Position numbers and translations under genes: made by a program. This document shows positions 23,059 to 31,528 of a DNA stretch of 64,000 bases, in pieces. Numbering within the stretch: position 1 is the first letter of the stretch; each line of letters starts with the position of its first letter. Under the pieces are notes generated by a model. That model searched no databases. It saw only the letters and a program-made list of their open reading frames with translations, and had not been told where the DNA came from. Source of the stretch: Streptomyces tuirus (GTDB lineage: Bacteria; Actinomycetota; Actinomycetes; Streptomycetales; Streptomycetaceae); NCBI RefSeq assembly GCF_014701095.1, contig NZ_AP023439.1:3770001-3834000 (forward strand). Reading direction: 5' to 3'.

Positions 23059-23607
23059 TCAGCTCTGGTGGGACTGGTAGTGCGTGACGGCGTCCGAGGT
23101 GCGGCCGGCGCCGTAGACCCGGAGGAACTCCGCCAGTTCCGGATGGGTCGGGGCGAGAGTGTCGGCGGCGTCGATGATGTCGCCCGCCGCCGCGACCGAC
23201 CGCAGCAGCGACTGGATCTCGCGGACGACCCGCTTGACCGTGGGCGCCCCCGAACTGCTCGTCGTCTGAGTGGTGTTGCTGAGCACCGACCCCCCTTGTG
23301 ACTTCTTGATCTCCTCCATGCGCTCGGTGGCCTCGGCGGCGCTCACACTGCCGTCCGCGACCTGCCCCGCCAGGTCCTGCAGCAGCTGCACCCGCTGCAC
23401 GACAGCCGGGTTGCCGATCTTCGCCCGCTGACCGCTCATCAGCTGCGACAGCATCGGTGCGGACAGTCCCAGAACCCCCGCGAGACGAGCCTGGTTGAGA
23501 CCAAGATCGTCGATGAGCCTACGGAAGAGCGCCCCCAGCGGCTCCCCGTACCAGTTCCGCTGCAGTTCCCGCGCTCTTGCGGTCGCTTCCTGCTGTGCGG
23601 CGTCCAT
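23059..23607 (-). CDS. HTH (XRE-like) DNA-binding protein
   Basis: The product has 182 residues. ATG 23607 has GGGGAGAC in front; codons upstream to 23718 are open but lack a ribosome site. A helix-turn-helix lies at about residues 32-70 (LGLNQARLAGVLGLSAPMLSQLMSGQRAKIGNPAVVQRV). A helical segment with SAAEATERMEEIKKSQ and a C-terminal helical domain ending YGAGRTSDAVTHYQSHQS follow. This protein is conserved next to the kinase gene in Streptomyces. The target is unknown and autoregulation is possible. Confidence 0.85.
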   Translation of the reverse strand: MDAAQQEATARARELQRNWYGEPLGALFRRLIDDLGLNQARLAGVLGLSAPMLSQLMSGQRAKIGNPAVVQRVQLLQDLAGQVADGSVSAAEATERMEEIKKSQGGSVLSNTTQTTSSSGAPTVKRVVREIQSLLRSVAAAGDIIDAADTLAPTHPELAEFLRVYGAGRTSDAVTHYQSHQS

Positions 23608-23787
23608 TGCGTCTCCCCATCGCTTCCCCATGTACGGCGGTTCGCGGTAGCGAACCACGCCGAGCATCTTACGGAGAGTGGTCGGCGACGGGGACCCCCA
23701 ATCTTTTTGCGGAACCACGGGGGTGACCCGGTACTCTGGTCTCCGACGCCCGCCGGGACGCGGTTCTCCCGTCGGACGTCCCCTTAC

Positions 23788-23860
23788 GGGGCCTTAGCTC
23801 AGTTGGTAGAGCGCTGTCTTTGCATGGCAGATGTCAGGGGTTCGACTCCCCTAGGCTCCA
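23788..23860 (+). tRNA. tRNA-Ala (TGC)
   Basis: GGGGCCT (23788-23794) pairs with AGGCTCC (23853-23859), with one G-U pair, followed by discriminator A. The anticodon loop TTTGCAT gives TGC, alanine. CCA is not encoded. Length is 73 nt. Confidence 0.97.
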
Positions 23861-23866
23861 CACCGG

Positions 23867-23912
23867 AAATGCCCTCCGACCTGCGGAAACGCGGTATCGG
23901 AGGGCATTTTTC
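23867..23912 (+). terminator. Terminator after tRNA-Ala
   Basis: AAATGCCCTCCGA (23867-23879) pairs with TCGGAGGGCATTT (23897-23909), followed by further T residues. Confidence 0.88.
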
Positions 23913-23941
23913 GCGCACCGGCGCGGATGCCGGCGGCCGGT

Positions 23942-23955
23942 GTTTCACGTGAAAC
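23942..23955. promoter_or_regulatory. parS site (perfect)
   Basis: This is the third exact GTTTCACGTGAAAC in the window. It is intergenic, about 17 kb from oriC. Its last three bases overlap the foot of the 23-bp hairpin at 23953-24004. Confidence 0.93.
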
Positions 23956-24004
23956 AGCACGGCGGGGCGGGAGACCCTCAAGTCTCCCGCCCCGCCGTGC
24001 TGTT
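23953..24004 (-). terminator. Perfect 23-bp hairpin, terminator of the DUF5324 gene
   Basis: The arms 23953-23975 (AACAGCACGGCGGGGCGGGA then GAC) and 23982-24004 are exact inverted repeats with a 6-nt loop. It lies 14 bp beyond the stop of the minus-strand gene that starts at 24720. On the minus strand the outer bases end in GTT, with TTCACG beyond. The stem is unusually long. Confidence 0.8.
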
Positions 24005-24018
24005 GAATCCGGGCGCCC

Positions 24019-24720
24019 TCAGGAACGGTCGTCGCGCCGCGCGGCCTCGTCCTCGGCCTGCTTGGCCTCGACCTCCGGGTCCAGGACCGACGGGCCCGTG
24101 CCGTCCACGGACGACAGATGCCCCGACTCGGGGACCTCCGTCGCCGCCGGCGGCTCCACCAGCCAGTCCGGGTTGGCCTGCTTGTCCCACCACTTCCACG
24201 CGGCGAAAGCACCGCCCGCGACCGCGCCCAGGATCACCAGCGTCTTCATGACCTTGCCGGTCTTGGCCCGCCGCTCATGCTTGCGGACCAGCTTCTGGAT
24301 CTCCTTGGACGTGACCTGGCCGCGCAGCGCGGCCAGGGCGGCCCCACTCCGGGCTGCGGCCTCGGTCGTCACGGGCACGGCCGCGGCCACCGCCTGCTCG
24401 ATCCTCGGCCTGGAGTACTCCGCCGCCTGGCGGGCGGCCTTGCGGGTGCGTTCGGCGGCTTCCTGGGCAGCCTGGTCGACCTTCGGCGGCACATGCGTGC
24501 GGGCCTGCTCCAGATACGGCTGCACATGCGTGCCGTACTGGACGCGCGCCTGCCCTGCGGCCTGCGTCACCTTGGGCGCTAGCCGTACGCGTGCCTCGTG
24601 TGCGTAGTGCGCGGCCCTGTCCTTGGCCGTGTCGGCGTAGGGCGCCACCACTTCCGCGGCGTGCAGCACGCTGTCCTTCGCCGAACCAGTCGCGGCGCGC
24701 ACGCTGTCGATGCGGGTCAC
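24019..24720 (-). CDS. DUF5324 family protein, one membrane helix
   Basis: The product has 233 residues. The first 130 residues are Ala-rich amphipathic helices with apolipoprotein-like repeats (SVLHAAEVVAPYADTAKDRAAHY, DQAAQEAAERTRKAARQAAE). A basic segment RKHERRAKTGKVMK and one helix TLVILGAVAGGAFAAWKWW follow, then an acidic tail. This arrangement matches DUF5324 of Streptomyces, of unknown function. Membrane-surface association of the helical part is inference. Confidence 0.82.
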   Translation of the reverse strand: MTRIDSVRAATGSAKDSVLHAAEVVAPYADTAKDRAAHYAHEARVRLAPKVTQAAGQARVQYGTHVQPYLEQARTHVPPKVDQAAQEAAERTRKAARQAAEYSRPRIEQAVAAAVPVTTEAAARSGAALAALRGQVTSKEIQKLVRKHERRAKTGKVMKTLVILGAVAGGAFAAWKWWDKQANPDWLVEPPAATEVPESGHLSSVDGTGPSVLDPEVEAKQAEDEAARRDDRS

Positions 24721-25058
24721 GGGTTCCTCCTCCTCGGTGGCGTACGGTATTTCGACTTTCCACCCTTTTACGGATCATGCCTCCTGGCGCACGACCAGGC
24801 ATGCGCGGAAGGGCATCCGGGTCACGCAAGTCGGCATCCAGAGCCGATCACGTGCAATAGCGGATGAATAGGGGGCAACAGGAGCTTGTCGTCGACAATG
24901 CCACGGATCGCCGCCCCGCGCCCCCGCCCCGGGACTACTGGCCTGATTTTCTGCACAGGCCCGCCGAGGGTTTCCCCCCGCCGCACCCAGGCCGGGCGAC
25001 GCGAGAGCCCGACCGTGCGAGGATCAGGGGGTCACGGAAAGACAACGGAAGGCAGATC
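24721..25058. other. Divergent intergenic region
   Basis: These 338 bp lie between the DUF5324 gene and the cyclophilin gene. The forward frame stays open upstream of the cyclophilin but has no ribosome site. AT-richer DNA at 24745-24785 probably holds the minus-strand promoter. I see nothing else. Confidence 0.6.
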
Positions 25059-25586
<528 letters not shown>

Positions 25587-25613
25587 GTGCGACGGCTCCC
25601 GCAGGGAACCAAT

Positions 25614-25650
25614 CGCCCCGCTCATCCGTAAGGATGAGCGGGGCGGGCTT
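25614..25650 (+). terminator. Terminator of the cyclophilin gene
   Basis: CGCCCCGCTCATCC (25614-25627) pairs perfectly with GGATGAGCGGGGCG (25632-25645) around a 4-nt loop, followed by GGCTTTTC. Confidence 0.9.
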
Positions 25651-25674
25651 TTCTCACACGACCAAGGGGAGACC

Positions 25675-26565
25675 ATGGACGACCAGGCTGCGGGCAGCCC
25701 ACAGGACGCCCACAGCGTCCCCATGTGCTACCGCCACCCCGACCGCGAGACAGGCATCCGCTGCACCCGCTGCGAACGCCCGATCTGCCCCGAGTGCATG
25801 GTCAACGCCTCCGTCGGCTTCCAATGCCCCGAATGCGTCCGCACCGGTTCCGGCACGGGCCACTCGCCCACCGCCGCCATGCCCCGCACGATCGCGGGCG
25901 GCTCCATCGCCGCCGACCCCCGGCTGCTCACCAAGATCCTCATCGGGATCAACCTGGCCGTGTTCATCGCCGTCCAGGTCCACGAGCCCCTGCTCATCGA
26001 CATCGTCCTGCGCGGCGCCTGGCCGCCGGCCCCCTTCACCCCCACACAGGGCGTGGCGGGAGGCGAGTGGTACCGCATGGTGACCTCGATGTTCACCCAC
26101 CAGGAGATCTGGCACATCGCGTTCAACATGCTCAGCCTGTGGTGGCTCGGCGGCCCGCTCGAAGCAGCCCTCGGACGCGCCCGCTACCTCGCCCTCTACC
26201 TCATCTCCGGCCTCGCGGGCAGCGCACTCGCCTACCTCCTGGCGTCCCCGAGCACGGCCACCCTGGGCGCCTCCGGCGCGATCTTCGGCCTGTTCGGCGC
26301 CACGGCCGTCCTGATGCGCCGGCTCAACTACGACATGCGCCCGATCATCGCGCTGCTGGTGATCAACCTGATCTTCACCTTCAGCCCCGGATTCAACATC
26401 TCCTGGCAGGCCCACATCGGAGGCCTGGTCGCCGGTGTCGTCATCGGATACGCCATGGTCCACGCCCCGCGGGAGCGCCGCGCACTGGTCCAGTACGGCA
26501 CCTGCGCCCTGGTCCTGGGCGTGGTCGTGCTCATGACCGTCCTGAGGACGGCGCAGCTCGCCTGA
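25675..26565 (+). CDS. Rhomboid family intramembrane serine protease with zinc-binding N-terminus
   Basis: The product has 296 residues. The N-terminus (about 17-60) has paired Cys/His motifs (CYRHPDRETGIRCTRCERPICPECM and FQCPEC) forming a B-box-like zinc site. Six or seven membrane helices follow. The catalytic Ser lies in LGASGAIFG, the His in SWQAHIGGLVAG, and the conserved W-H-I-AFN-M motif of helix 2 is in IWHIAFNMLSLWWLG. It cleaves membrane proteins within the bilayer; its substrates are unknown. Confidence 0.92.
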   Translation: MDDQAAGSPQDAHSVPMCYRHPDRETGIRCTRCERPICPECMVNASVGFQCPECVRTGSGTGHSPTAAMPRTIAGGSIAADPRLLTKILIGINLAVFIAVQVHEPLLIDIVLRGAWPPAPFTPTQGVAGGEWYRMVTSMFTHQEIWHIAFNMLSLWWLGGPLEAALGRARYLALYLISGLAGSALAYLLASPSTATLGASGAIFGLFGATAVLMRRLNYDMRPIIALLVINLIFTFSPGFNISWQAHIGGLVAGVVIGYAMVHAPRERRALVQYGTCALVLGVVVLMTVLRTAQLA

Positions 26566-26572
26566 CCAGGTG

Positions 26573-26772
26573 TTGTCCACAGCGGGTGCCGGATCTTGTG
26601 CACACGGTGCGGGAACACATGTGCCCCCTGTCACCGACCCGCGTTTCCGCAGGTGAGGCAGGGGGCGAACACGTTTTCGAGTGCCGGTACTTCCGTCATA
26701 CCGGCGTCAACGTCCAACTGGTTATCCACAGATCGTCTTCATTATCCCCATGTGGAAAACCGCTGTGGATAA
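26573..26772. promoter_or_regulatory. Cluster of DnaA boxes outside oriC
   Basis: The gap 26566-26819, between the convergent rhomboid and crgA genes, holds TTGTCCACA at 26573-26581, TTATCCACA at 26722-26730, TTATCCCCA at 26742-26750, TGTGGAAAA at 26751-26759 and TGTGGATAA at 26764-26772. Three of these are perfect consensus boxes, a higher match than most boxes in oriC itself. S. coelicolor is known to have extra-oriC DnaA-box clusters that limit initiation, so a DnaA-titration role is plausible. Confidence 0.8.
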
Positions 26773-26819
26773 CTCAACGAACACCCCTGGGCAGAGCTGC
26801 GTTCACCGTGCGGTGACCG

Positions 26820-27074
26820 CTACTTCCACTGGGTCGATACACCGAATCCGGCGGCGATGAAGCCGAAGCCCACCACGATGTTCCAGTTGCCCAGCGAGTC
26901 GATGGGCAGGGATCCGTCGGTGACGTAGAAGACGACGATCCAGGCCAGGCCGATGAGGAACATGGCCAGCATGACCGGCGCGACCCAGGCACGGTTGCTC
27001 AGCTTGATGGCGGTCGTCTGCTTGGCAGGCGGCGGCGTGTAGTCGGCCTTCTTGCGGATACGTGACTTCGGCAC
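26820..27074 (-). CDS. crgA: Cell division inhibitor CrgA
   Basis: The product has 84 residues from a GTG start: [16 protein letters not shown], then two membrane helices (about 29-50 and 64-80). CrgA is a small actinobacterial membrane protein that coordinates septation with growth and, in Streptomyces, affects FtsZ-ring formation in aerial hyphae. It diverges from the DUF881 gene. Confidence 0.95.
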   Translation of the reverse strand: MPKSRIRKKADYTPPPAKQTTAIKLSNRAWVAPVMLAMFLIGLAWIVVFYVTDGSLPIDSLGNWNIVVGFGFIAAGFGVSTQWK

Positions 27075-27213
27075 GAGGGTCTCTCCTGTCGATGCGCTGC
27101 GTGGCCGCGCAGGTATCTGGGTCGGTCTCGGGGCAGCGTGAGGGGACTCCGATTGCTCCCCCGGGCGTCCGTTAGCGTAGTGCTTCCGCCGCGCCGAAGG
27201 AGATAAGGGTACG

Positions 27214-27996
27214 TTGAGCAATTCTGCCGACTCCCCCGGGACGGGATCCACCCCTGAGCGCGCGCGCCGTTTCCGCCCGGTGCGTATCCTCACGGCGGCC
27301 GTGTTCGCTCTCGCGGGGCTCATCTTCTTCACCAGCTTCGACACCGCCAAGGGCACCAACATCCGGACGGACAGTTCGCTGCTGAAGCTGTCCGACCTGA
27401 TCCATGAGCGCAGCCGGGAGAACGGCGAGCTGGACGAGACCAACGGCACGCTGCGGCAGGACATAGAGGCTCTCGCCGAGCGTGACGACGGCAGCACCAA
27501 GGCGGAGGACGACAAGCTCACGGCGCTGGAGAAGCGTGCGGGTACGCAGAGGCTCAAGGGCGACTCGCTCACGGTCACGCTCAATGACGCGCCGCCGGAC
27601 GCCACCGCCAAGCTGCCCGGCTACCCCGAGCCGCAGCCCGACTACCTGGTCATCCACCAGCAGGACCTCCAGGCCGTGGTGAACGCGATGTGGCAGGGCG
27701 GGGCCAAGGGGATCAAGGTGATGGACCAGCGGCTGATCTCCACCAGTGCCGTGCGCTGCGTGGGCAACACCCTGATTCTCCAGGGCCGCGTCTACTCACC
27801 GCCGTACAAGATCACGGCGGTCGGTGACCCGGACAAGCTGCAGAAGGCGCTCGCGGCCTCCCCGGCGATCCAGAACTACATGGTCTACGTCAATGTCTAC
27901 GGGCTCGGCTGGAAGGTCGAGGAGAACGGACCGGTGACTCTGCCGGGCTACTCGGGCACAGTGGATCTGCATTACGCGAAGCCTGTGGAGCAGTAG
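27214..27996 (+). CDS. DUF881 family membrane-anchored protein
   Basis: The product has 260 residues. The start is TTG 27214, with AAGGAG and AAGGG upstream. One N-terminal membrane helix ([18 protein letters not shown]) is followed by a coiled-coil (about 55-105) and the DUF881 domain ([34 protein letters not shown]). DUF881 proteins occur near division genes in actinobacteria. It is followed by the first sortase after 20 bp, probably in one operon. Confidence 0.88.
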   Translation: MSNSADSPGTGSTPERARRFRPVRILTAAVFALAGLIFFTSFDTAKGTNIRTDSSLLKLSDLIHERSRENGELDETNGTLRQDIEALAERDDGSTKAEDDKLTALEKRAGTQRLKGDSLTVTLNDAPPDATAKLPGYPEPQPDYLVIHQQDLQAVVNAMWQGGAKGIKVMDQRLISTSAVRCVGNTLILQGRVYSPPYKITAVGDPDKLQKALAASPAIQNYMVYVNVYGLGWKVEENGPVTLPGYSGTVDLHYAKPVEQ

Positions 27997-28016
27997 CCGG
28001 ACCGGGGGAGCTGCCG

Positions 28017-28694
28017 GTGCGCGTGATCGTCAGGACCGTCAGCGAGCTGTGTATCACCGTCGGCAGCCTGATCGTGCTGTTCGTCGTCTATGTGCTGTTC
28101 TGGACCGGTGTGAAGGCCGACGGTGTCATGGACGACCAGATCAAGCTGCTCCGGAAGGAGTGGTCCAGGCCTCGTCCGCCGGCCGGTGGCTCCCCTGTGG
28201 GGCCCGCGAAGCCCGCGCCCTACGCCAAGGGCAGGCCTTTCGCGATCATGTACATCCCGCGGCTTGGTTTCACGTGGAACAAGCCCGTGCTCGAAGGCAC
28301 CGCCACCGGCACGCTGAAGAAGGGCCTCGGCCACTACGGCGAGACCGCTCAGCTCGGGCAGAGGGGGAACTTCGCGGTCGCCGGCCATCGCCGCACCTAT
28401 GGGGATCCGTTCAAGGACTTCCCCGAGCTCAGGCGGGGTGACGCGGTGGTGCTGACGGACGGCGTGACCTGGTTCACGTATCGGATCGACAAAGGACCGT
28501 ACAAAACAGTGCCCTCGGACATCGAGGTGATCGACCCTGTCCCACGTACATCCGGGTATACGCGTTCGGGCCGTTATCTGACGCTGACCACGTGCGAACC
28601 GGAGTGGGGACACAGTCACCGTCTGATCGTCTGGGCGCACCTGGACTCCACCCAGCCCGTGGAGGCCGGGAAACCGGAGGCGCTGCGCCGTTAG
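28017..28694 (+). CDS. Class E sortase
   Basis: The product has 225 residues from GTG 28017. One N-terminal helix (ITVGSLIVLFVVYVLFW) precedes the sortase domain. The catalytic His is in VAGHRRTYGDPF, the Cys in YLTLTTCEPEWG, and the Arg in HRLIVWAHL. Class E sortases attach LAXTG-type proteins, such as long chaplins, to the peptidoglycan of aerial hyphae in Streptomyces. A parS-like sequence lies within the gene at 28267-28280. It is the first of three sortase genes here. Confidence 0.9.
   Translation: MRVIVRTVSELCITVGSLIVLFVVYVLFWTGVKADGVMDDQIKLLRKEWSRPRPPAGGSPVGPAKPAPYAKGRPFAIMYIPRLGFTWNKPVLEGTATGTLKKGLGHYGETAQLGQRGNFAVAGHRRTYGDPFKDFPELRRGDAVVLTDGVTWFTYRIDKGPYKTVPSDIEVIDPVPRTSGYTRSGRYLTLTTCEPEWGHSHRLIVWAHLDSTQPVEAGKPEALRR
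28267..28280. promoter_or_regulatory. Degenerate parS site within a sortase gene
   Basis: GTTTCACGTGGAAC differs from the perfect parS at one base. Single-mismatch sites occur near oriC in Streptomyces and can bind ParB. Confidence 0.7.
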
Positions 28695-28747
28695 TCTGGT
28701 GGCTGTACGGCGTGGGTCTGGTGCCGTGGTACGAGGGAAGGGACGGC

Positions 28748-28909
28748 ATGTACGGCTGGATCTGGCGGCATCTGCCGGGGAACACGTGGGCGAAGGCAGT
28801 GATCTCGCTTGTCCTGGTCGTGGCCGTGGTCTACGTCCTCTTCCAGTACGTCTTCCCGTGGGCGGAACCGCTGCTGCCCTTCAACGATGTGACGGTGGAC
28901 AACCAGTGA
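28748..28909 (+). CDS. Small one-helix membrane protein
   Basis: The product has 53 residues: MYGWIWRHLPGNTWAKAV, then the helix SLVLVVAVVYVLFQYVFPWAEPLL and NDVTVDNQ. It starts at ATG 28748 after GAGGGAAGGGAC, and its stop overlaps the pabA start. The small protein is conserved in this position in other Streptomyces, from memory. Its function is unknown; co-transcription suggests a link to the sortase operon. Confidence 0.8.
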   Translation: MYGWIWRHLPGNTWAKAVISLVLVVAVVYVLFQYVFPWAEPLLPFNDVTVDNQ

Positions 28910-29544
28910 GCGCGCGCATTCTCGTCGTCGACAACTACGACAGCTTTGTCTTCAATCTGGTCCAGTACCTCTATCAGCTCGGTGCCGAGTGTGAGGTTCT
29001 GCGCAACGACGAGGTGTCGACGGCGCATGCCCAGGACGGTTTCGACGGGGTTCTGCTCTCTCCGGGGCCCGGTACGCCCGAGCAGGCCGGTGTGTGCGTC
29101 GACATGGTCCGGCACTGTGCCGGTACGGGTGTCCCGGTCTTCGGTGTCTGTCTCGGCATGCAGTCGATGCAGGTGGCGTACGGCGGTGTGGTGGATCGTG
29201 CGCCCGAGCTGCTGCACGGCAAGACCTCGCTGGTCGAGCACGGCGGTGGTGGTGTCTTCGCGGGCCTGCCCTCCCCGTTCACGGCGACGCGTTACCACTC
29301 GCTGGCGGCGGAGCCCGCCACGGTTCCGGCGGAGCTGGAGGTCACCGCGCGCACGCACGACGGCATCGTGATGGGCCTGAGGCACCGCGAACTTCCGGTG
29401 GAGGGTGTGCAGTTCCACCCGGAGTCGGTGCTGACCGAGCACGGGCACCGGATGCTGGCCAACTGGCTGGTGGAGTGCGGCGACCAGGGTGCGGTGGCGA
29501 GGTCGGCCGGGCTCGCCCCGGTGGTGGGCAGGGCCTCGGCGTGA
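28906..29544 (+). CDS. Aminodeoxychorismate/anthranilate synthase glutaminase component
   Basis: The product has 212 residues from GTG 28906. It is a class I glutamine amidotransferase: SPGPGTPEQAG, the nucleophile Cys in FGVCLGMQSMQ, and the His-Glu pair in GVQFHPESVLTEHG. It delivers ammonia to a PabB or TrpE partner that is not in this window, so PabA and TrpG cannot be told apart from sequence alone. It is sandwiched between cell-surface genes with overlapping starts and stops. Confidence 0.9.
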   Translation: MSARILVVDNYDSFVFNLVQYLYQLGAECEVLRNDEVSTAHAQDGFDGVLLSPGPGTPEQAGVCVDMVRHCAGTGVPVFGVCLGMQSMQVAYGGVVDRAPELLHGKTSLVEHGGGGVFAGLPSPFTATRYHSLAAEPATVPAELEVTARTHDGIVMGLRHRELPVEGVQFHPESVLTEHGHRMLANWLVECGDQGAVARSAGLAPVVGRASA

Positions 29545-30671
29545 CCGCCCTGCGCCCCGAGCGCGAGTCCGACACCTCGTACGGGCAGCAGTCGTACGGG
29601 GCGCGGGGTGCGTTCGAGGAGTGGTCGGGCGGGGAGACGTACGGTGTGTCCCCGCAGTCGCAGTCGCAGCAGCCGTACGCGTCGTATCAACCCGTTCCGG
29701 AGGAGGCGTATCTGCCGCCTGCCGACGAGGAGACGGTGGCGTTGCGGATACCGGATCCGCCGCCGGGGTCCGGCGACTCCGCATCGGGTTCTGCGGGCTC
29801 TTCCGCCTCGCGGCAGGGTGCACCCACCCATGGAGGGCGCGCGGCCCGCAGGAAGGCCGCCAAGCGCCGTCATGGACGTCATGGTGGCGGGTCGGAGACC
29901 CCGTCGGCTGCTCATGCCGGGCGGGGCACCGGTACAGGGGGTACGTCGCGGGCGCCGTTGTCGCGGGTCGAGGCGCGGCGGCAGGCGCGGGCGCGCAAGC
30001 CCGGGGCGGCGGTCGTGGCGAGCCGGGCGATCGGAGAGGTGTTCATCACCACCGGCGTGCTGATGCTGTTGTTCGTCACGTACCAGTTGTGGTGGACGAA
30101 CGTCCGGGCGCATGCCCAGGCCGGCCGGGAGGCGAGCAGTCTTCAGAACGACTGGGCGAGCGGCAAGCGCAATCCCGGGGCGTTCGAACCGGGGCAGGGG
30201 TTCGCGATCCTGCACATTCCGAAGCTGGACGTGGCGGTTCCGATCGCGGAGGGCACCAGCAGCAAGGGCGTGCTGGACCGGGGCATGGTCGGTCATTACG
30301 CCGAGGGTGCGCTGAAGACGGCGATGCCCGGCGACAAGAGCGGGAACTTCGGGCTCGCGGGTCACCGCAACACGCACGGAGAACCGTTCCGGTACATCAA
30401 CAAGCTTGCTCCGGGCGACCCGATCGTCGTGGAGACGCAGGGGGAGTACTTCGTCTACAAGATGGCGTCGATCCTGCCGGTGACGTCGCCGAGCAATACG
30501 AGCGTGCTCAATCCGGTGCCCACGGGTTCCGGGTTCACCAAGCCCGGCCGCTACATCACGCTGACCACGTGCACGCCGGAGTTCACCAGCAAGTACCGGA
30601 TGATCGTCTGGGGCAAGATGGTCGAGGAACGGCCGCGCAGCAAGGGCAAGCCGGATGCGCTCGTCAGTTAA
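29541..30671 (+). CDS. Class E sortase with long disordered N-terminus
   Basis: The product has 376 residues from GTG 29541, which overlaps the preceding stop. About 160 residues of Ser/Gln/Pro-rich, then Arg/Lys-rich cytoplasmic sequence precede the helix ITTGVLMLLFVTYQLWW. The sortase domain has the His in LAGHRNTHGEPF, the Cys in YITLTTCTPEF and the Arg in KYRMIVWGKM. It is similar to the next gene and corresponds to the known Streptomyces SrtE pair needed for chaplin display and aerial growth. Confidence 0.92.
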   Translation: MTALRPERESDTSYGQQSYGARGAFEEWSGGETYGVSPQSQSQQPYASYQPVPEEAYLPPADEETVALRIPDPPPGSGDSASGSAGSSASRQGAPTHGGRAARRKAAKRRHGRHGGGSETPSAAHAGRGTGTGGTSRAPLSRVEARRQARARKPGAAVVASRAIGEVFITTGVLMLLFVTYQLWWTNVRAHAQAGREASSLQNDWASGKRNPGAFEPGQGFAILHIPKLDVAVPIAEGTSSKGVLDRGMVGHYAEGALKTAMPGDKSGNFGLAGHRNTHGEPFRYINKLAPGDPIVVETQGEYFVYKMASILPVTSPSNTSVLNPVPTGSGFTKPGRYITLTTCTPEFTSKYRMIVWGKMVEERPRSKGKPDALVS

Positions 30672-30684
30672 GGGCAGATGACCA

Positions 30685-31434
30685 GTGGCAGCGACCACCG
30701 ACACCGACCACGAGAAGTACACCGGCGGGGGGTCCCGGCCGCCTGCGGCACGTCGCAGGCCCGGCCCGATCGCCATGGCGGTCAGTTTCTTCGGGGAACT
30801 CCTCATCACCGCGGGCCTGGTCCTCGGGCTGTTCGTCGCCTACTCGTTGTGGTGGACGAACGTGGTCGCCGACCGTGCGGCCGGCAAGCAGGCCGACAAG
30901 GTCCGTGAGGACTGGGCGCACGGCCGGGGCGGCCCCGGTGCGCTGGACACCAAGAACGGCATCGGTTTCCTGCACGTGCCCGCGATGAGTGGCAGCGAGG
31001 TCCTGGTCGAGAAGGGCACGTCGAACAAGATCCTCAACGACGGTGTGGCCGGCTACTACACCGACCCCGTCAAGGCGACCCTGCCGATGTCGGGCAAGGA
31101 CGGCAACTTCTCCCTCGCCGCCCACCGCGACGGCCACGGGGCGAAGTTCCACAACATCGACAAGATCAAGAAGGGCGACCCGATCGTCTTCGAGACGAAG
31201 GACAAGTGGTTCGTCTACAAGGTCTACGGCATCCTCCCCGAGACCTCGAAGTTCAACGTCAAGGTCCTCTCCAAGGTCCCGGAGGAGTCCGGCAGGAAGA
31301 AGCCGGGCCGCTACATCACCCTGACGACCTGCACGCCGGTGTACACGAGCACGTACCGGTATGTCGTGTGGGGCGAGCTGGAGCGGGTGGAGAAGGTGGA
31401 CGAGGATCGGACACCGCCGAAGGAACTGGGCTGA
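30685..31434 (+). CDS. Class E sortase
   Basis: The product has 249 residues from GTG 30685, 13 bp after the previous gene. The helix FFGELLITAGLVLGLFVAYSLWW anchors it. The catalytic Cys is in YITLTTCTPVY and the Arg in TYRYVVWGEL. The His motif reads LAAHRDGHGAKF, where the other two copies have AGHR. The essential His is kept but the glycine before it is Ala. It is followed by a strong terminator. Confidence 0.92.
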   Translation: MAATTDTDHEKYTGGGSRPPAARRRPGPIAMAVSFFGELLITAGLVLGLFVAYSLWWTNVVADRAAGKQADKVREDWAHGRGGPGALDTKNGIGFLHVPAMSGSEVLVEKGTSNKILNDGVAGYYTDPVKATLPMSGKDGNFSLAAHRDGHGAKFHNIDKIKKGDPIVFETKDKWFVYKVYGILPETSKFNVKVLSKVPEESGRKKPGRYITLTTCTPVYTSTYRYVVWGELERVEKVDEDRTPPKELG

Positions 31435-31472
31435 TCGCCTTCTTCGGGGGCATCGGGCCGCTAGCATGACGG

Positions 31473-31515
31473 AGGCCCGAAGCCGCAACTTTCTCTTGCG
31501 ACTTCGGGCCTTTTC
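31473..31515 (+). terminator. Terminator after the sortase operon
   Basis: AGGCCCGAAGCCGCAA (31473-31488) pairs with TTGCGACTTCGGGCCT (31496-31511), with one mismatch, followed by TTT. It can also serve the convergent nuclease gene. Confidence 0.88.
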
Positions 31516-31528
31516 GACGTTCGAGCCG

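Noticed and set aside
24864..25058. Extended N-terminus for the cyclophilin
   Set aside because: The added 65 residues are Pro/Arg-rich without similarity, and the GTG at 25059 has a good ribosome site and normal cyclophilin N-terminus.
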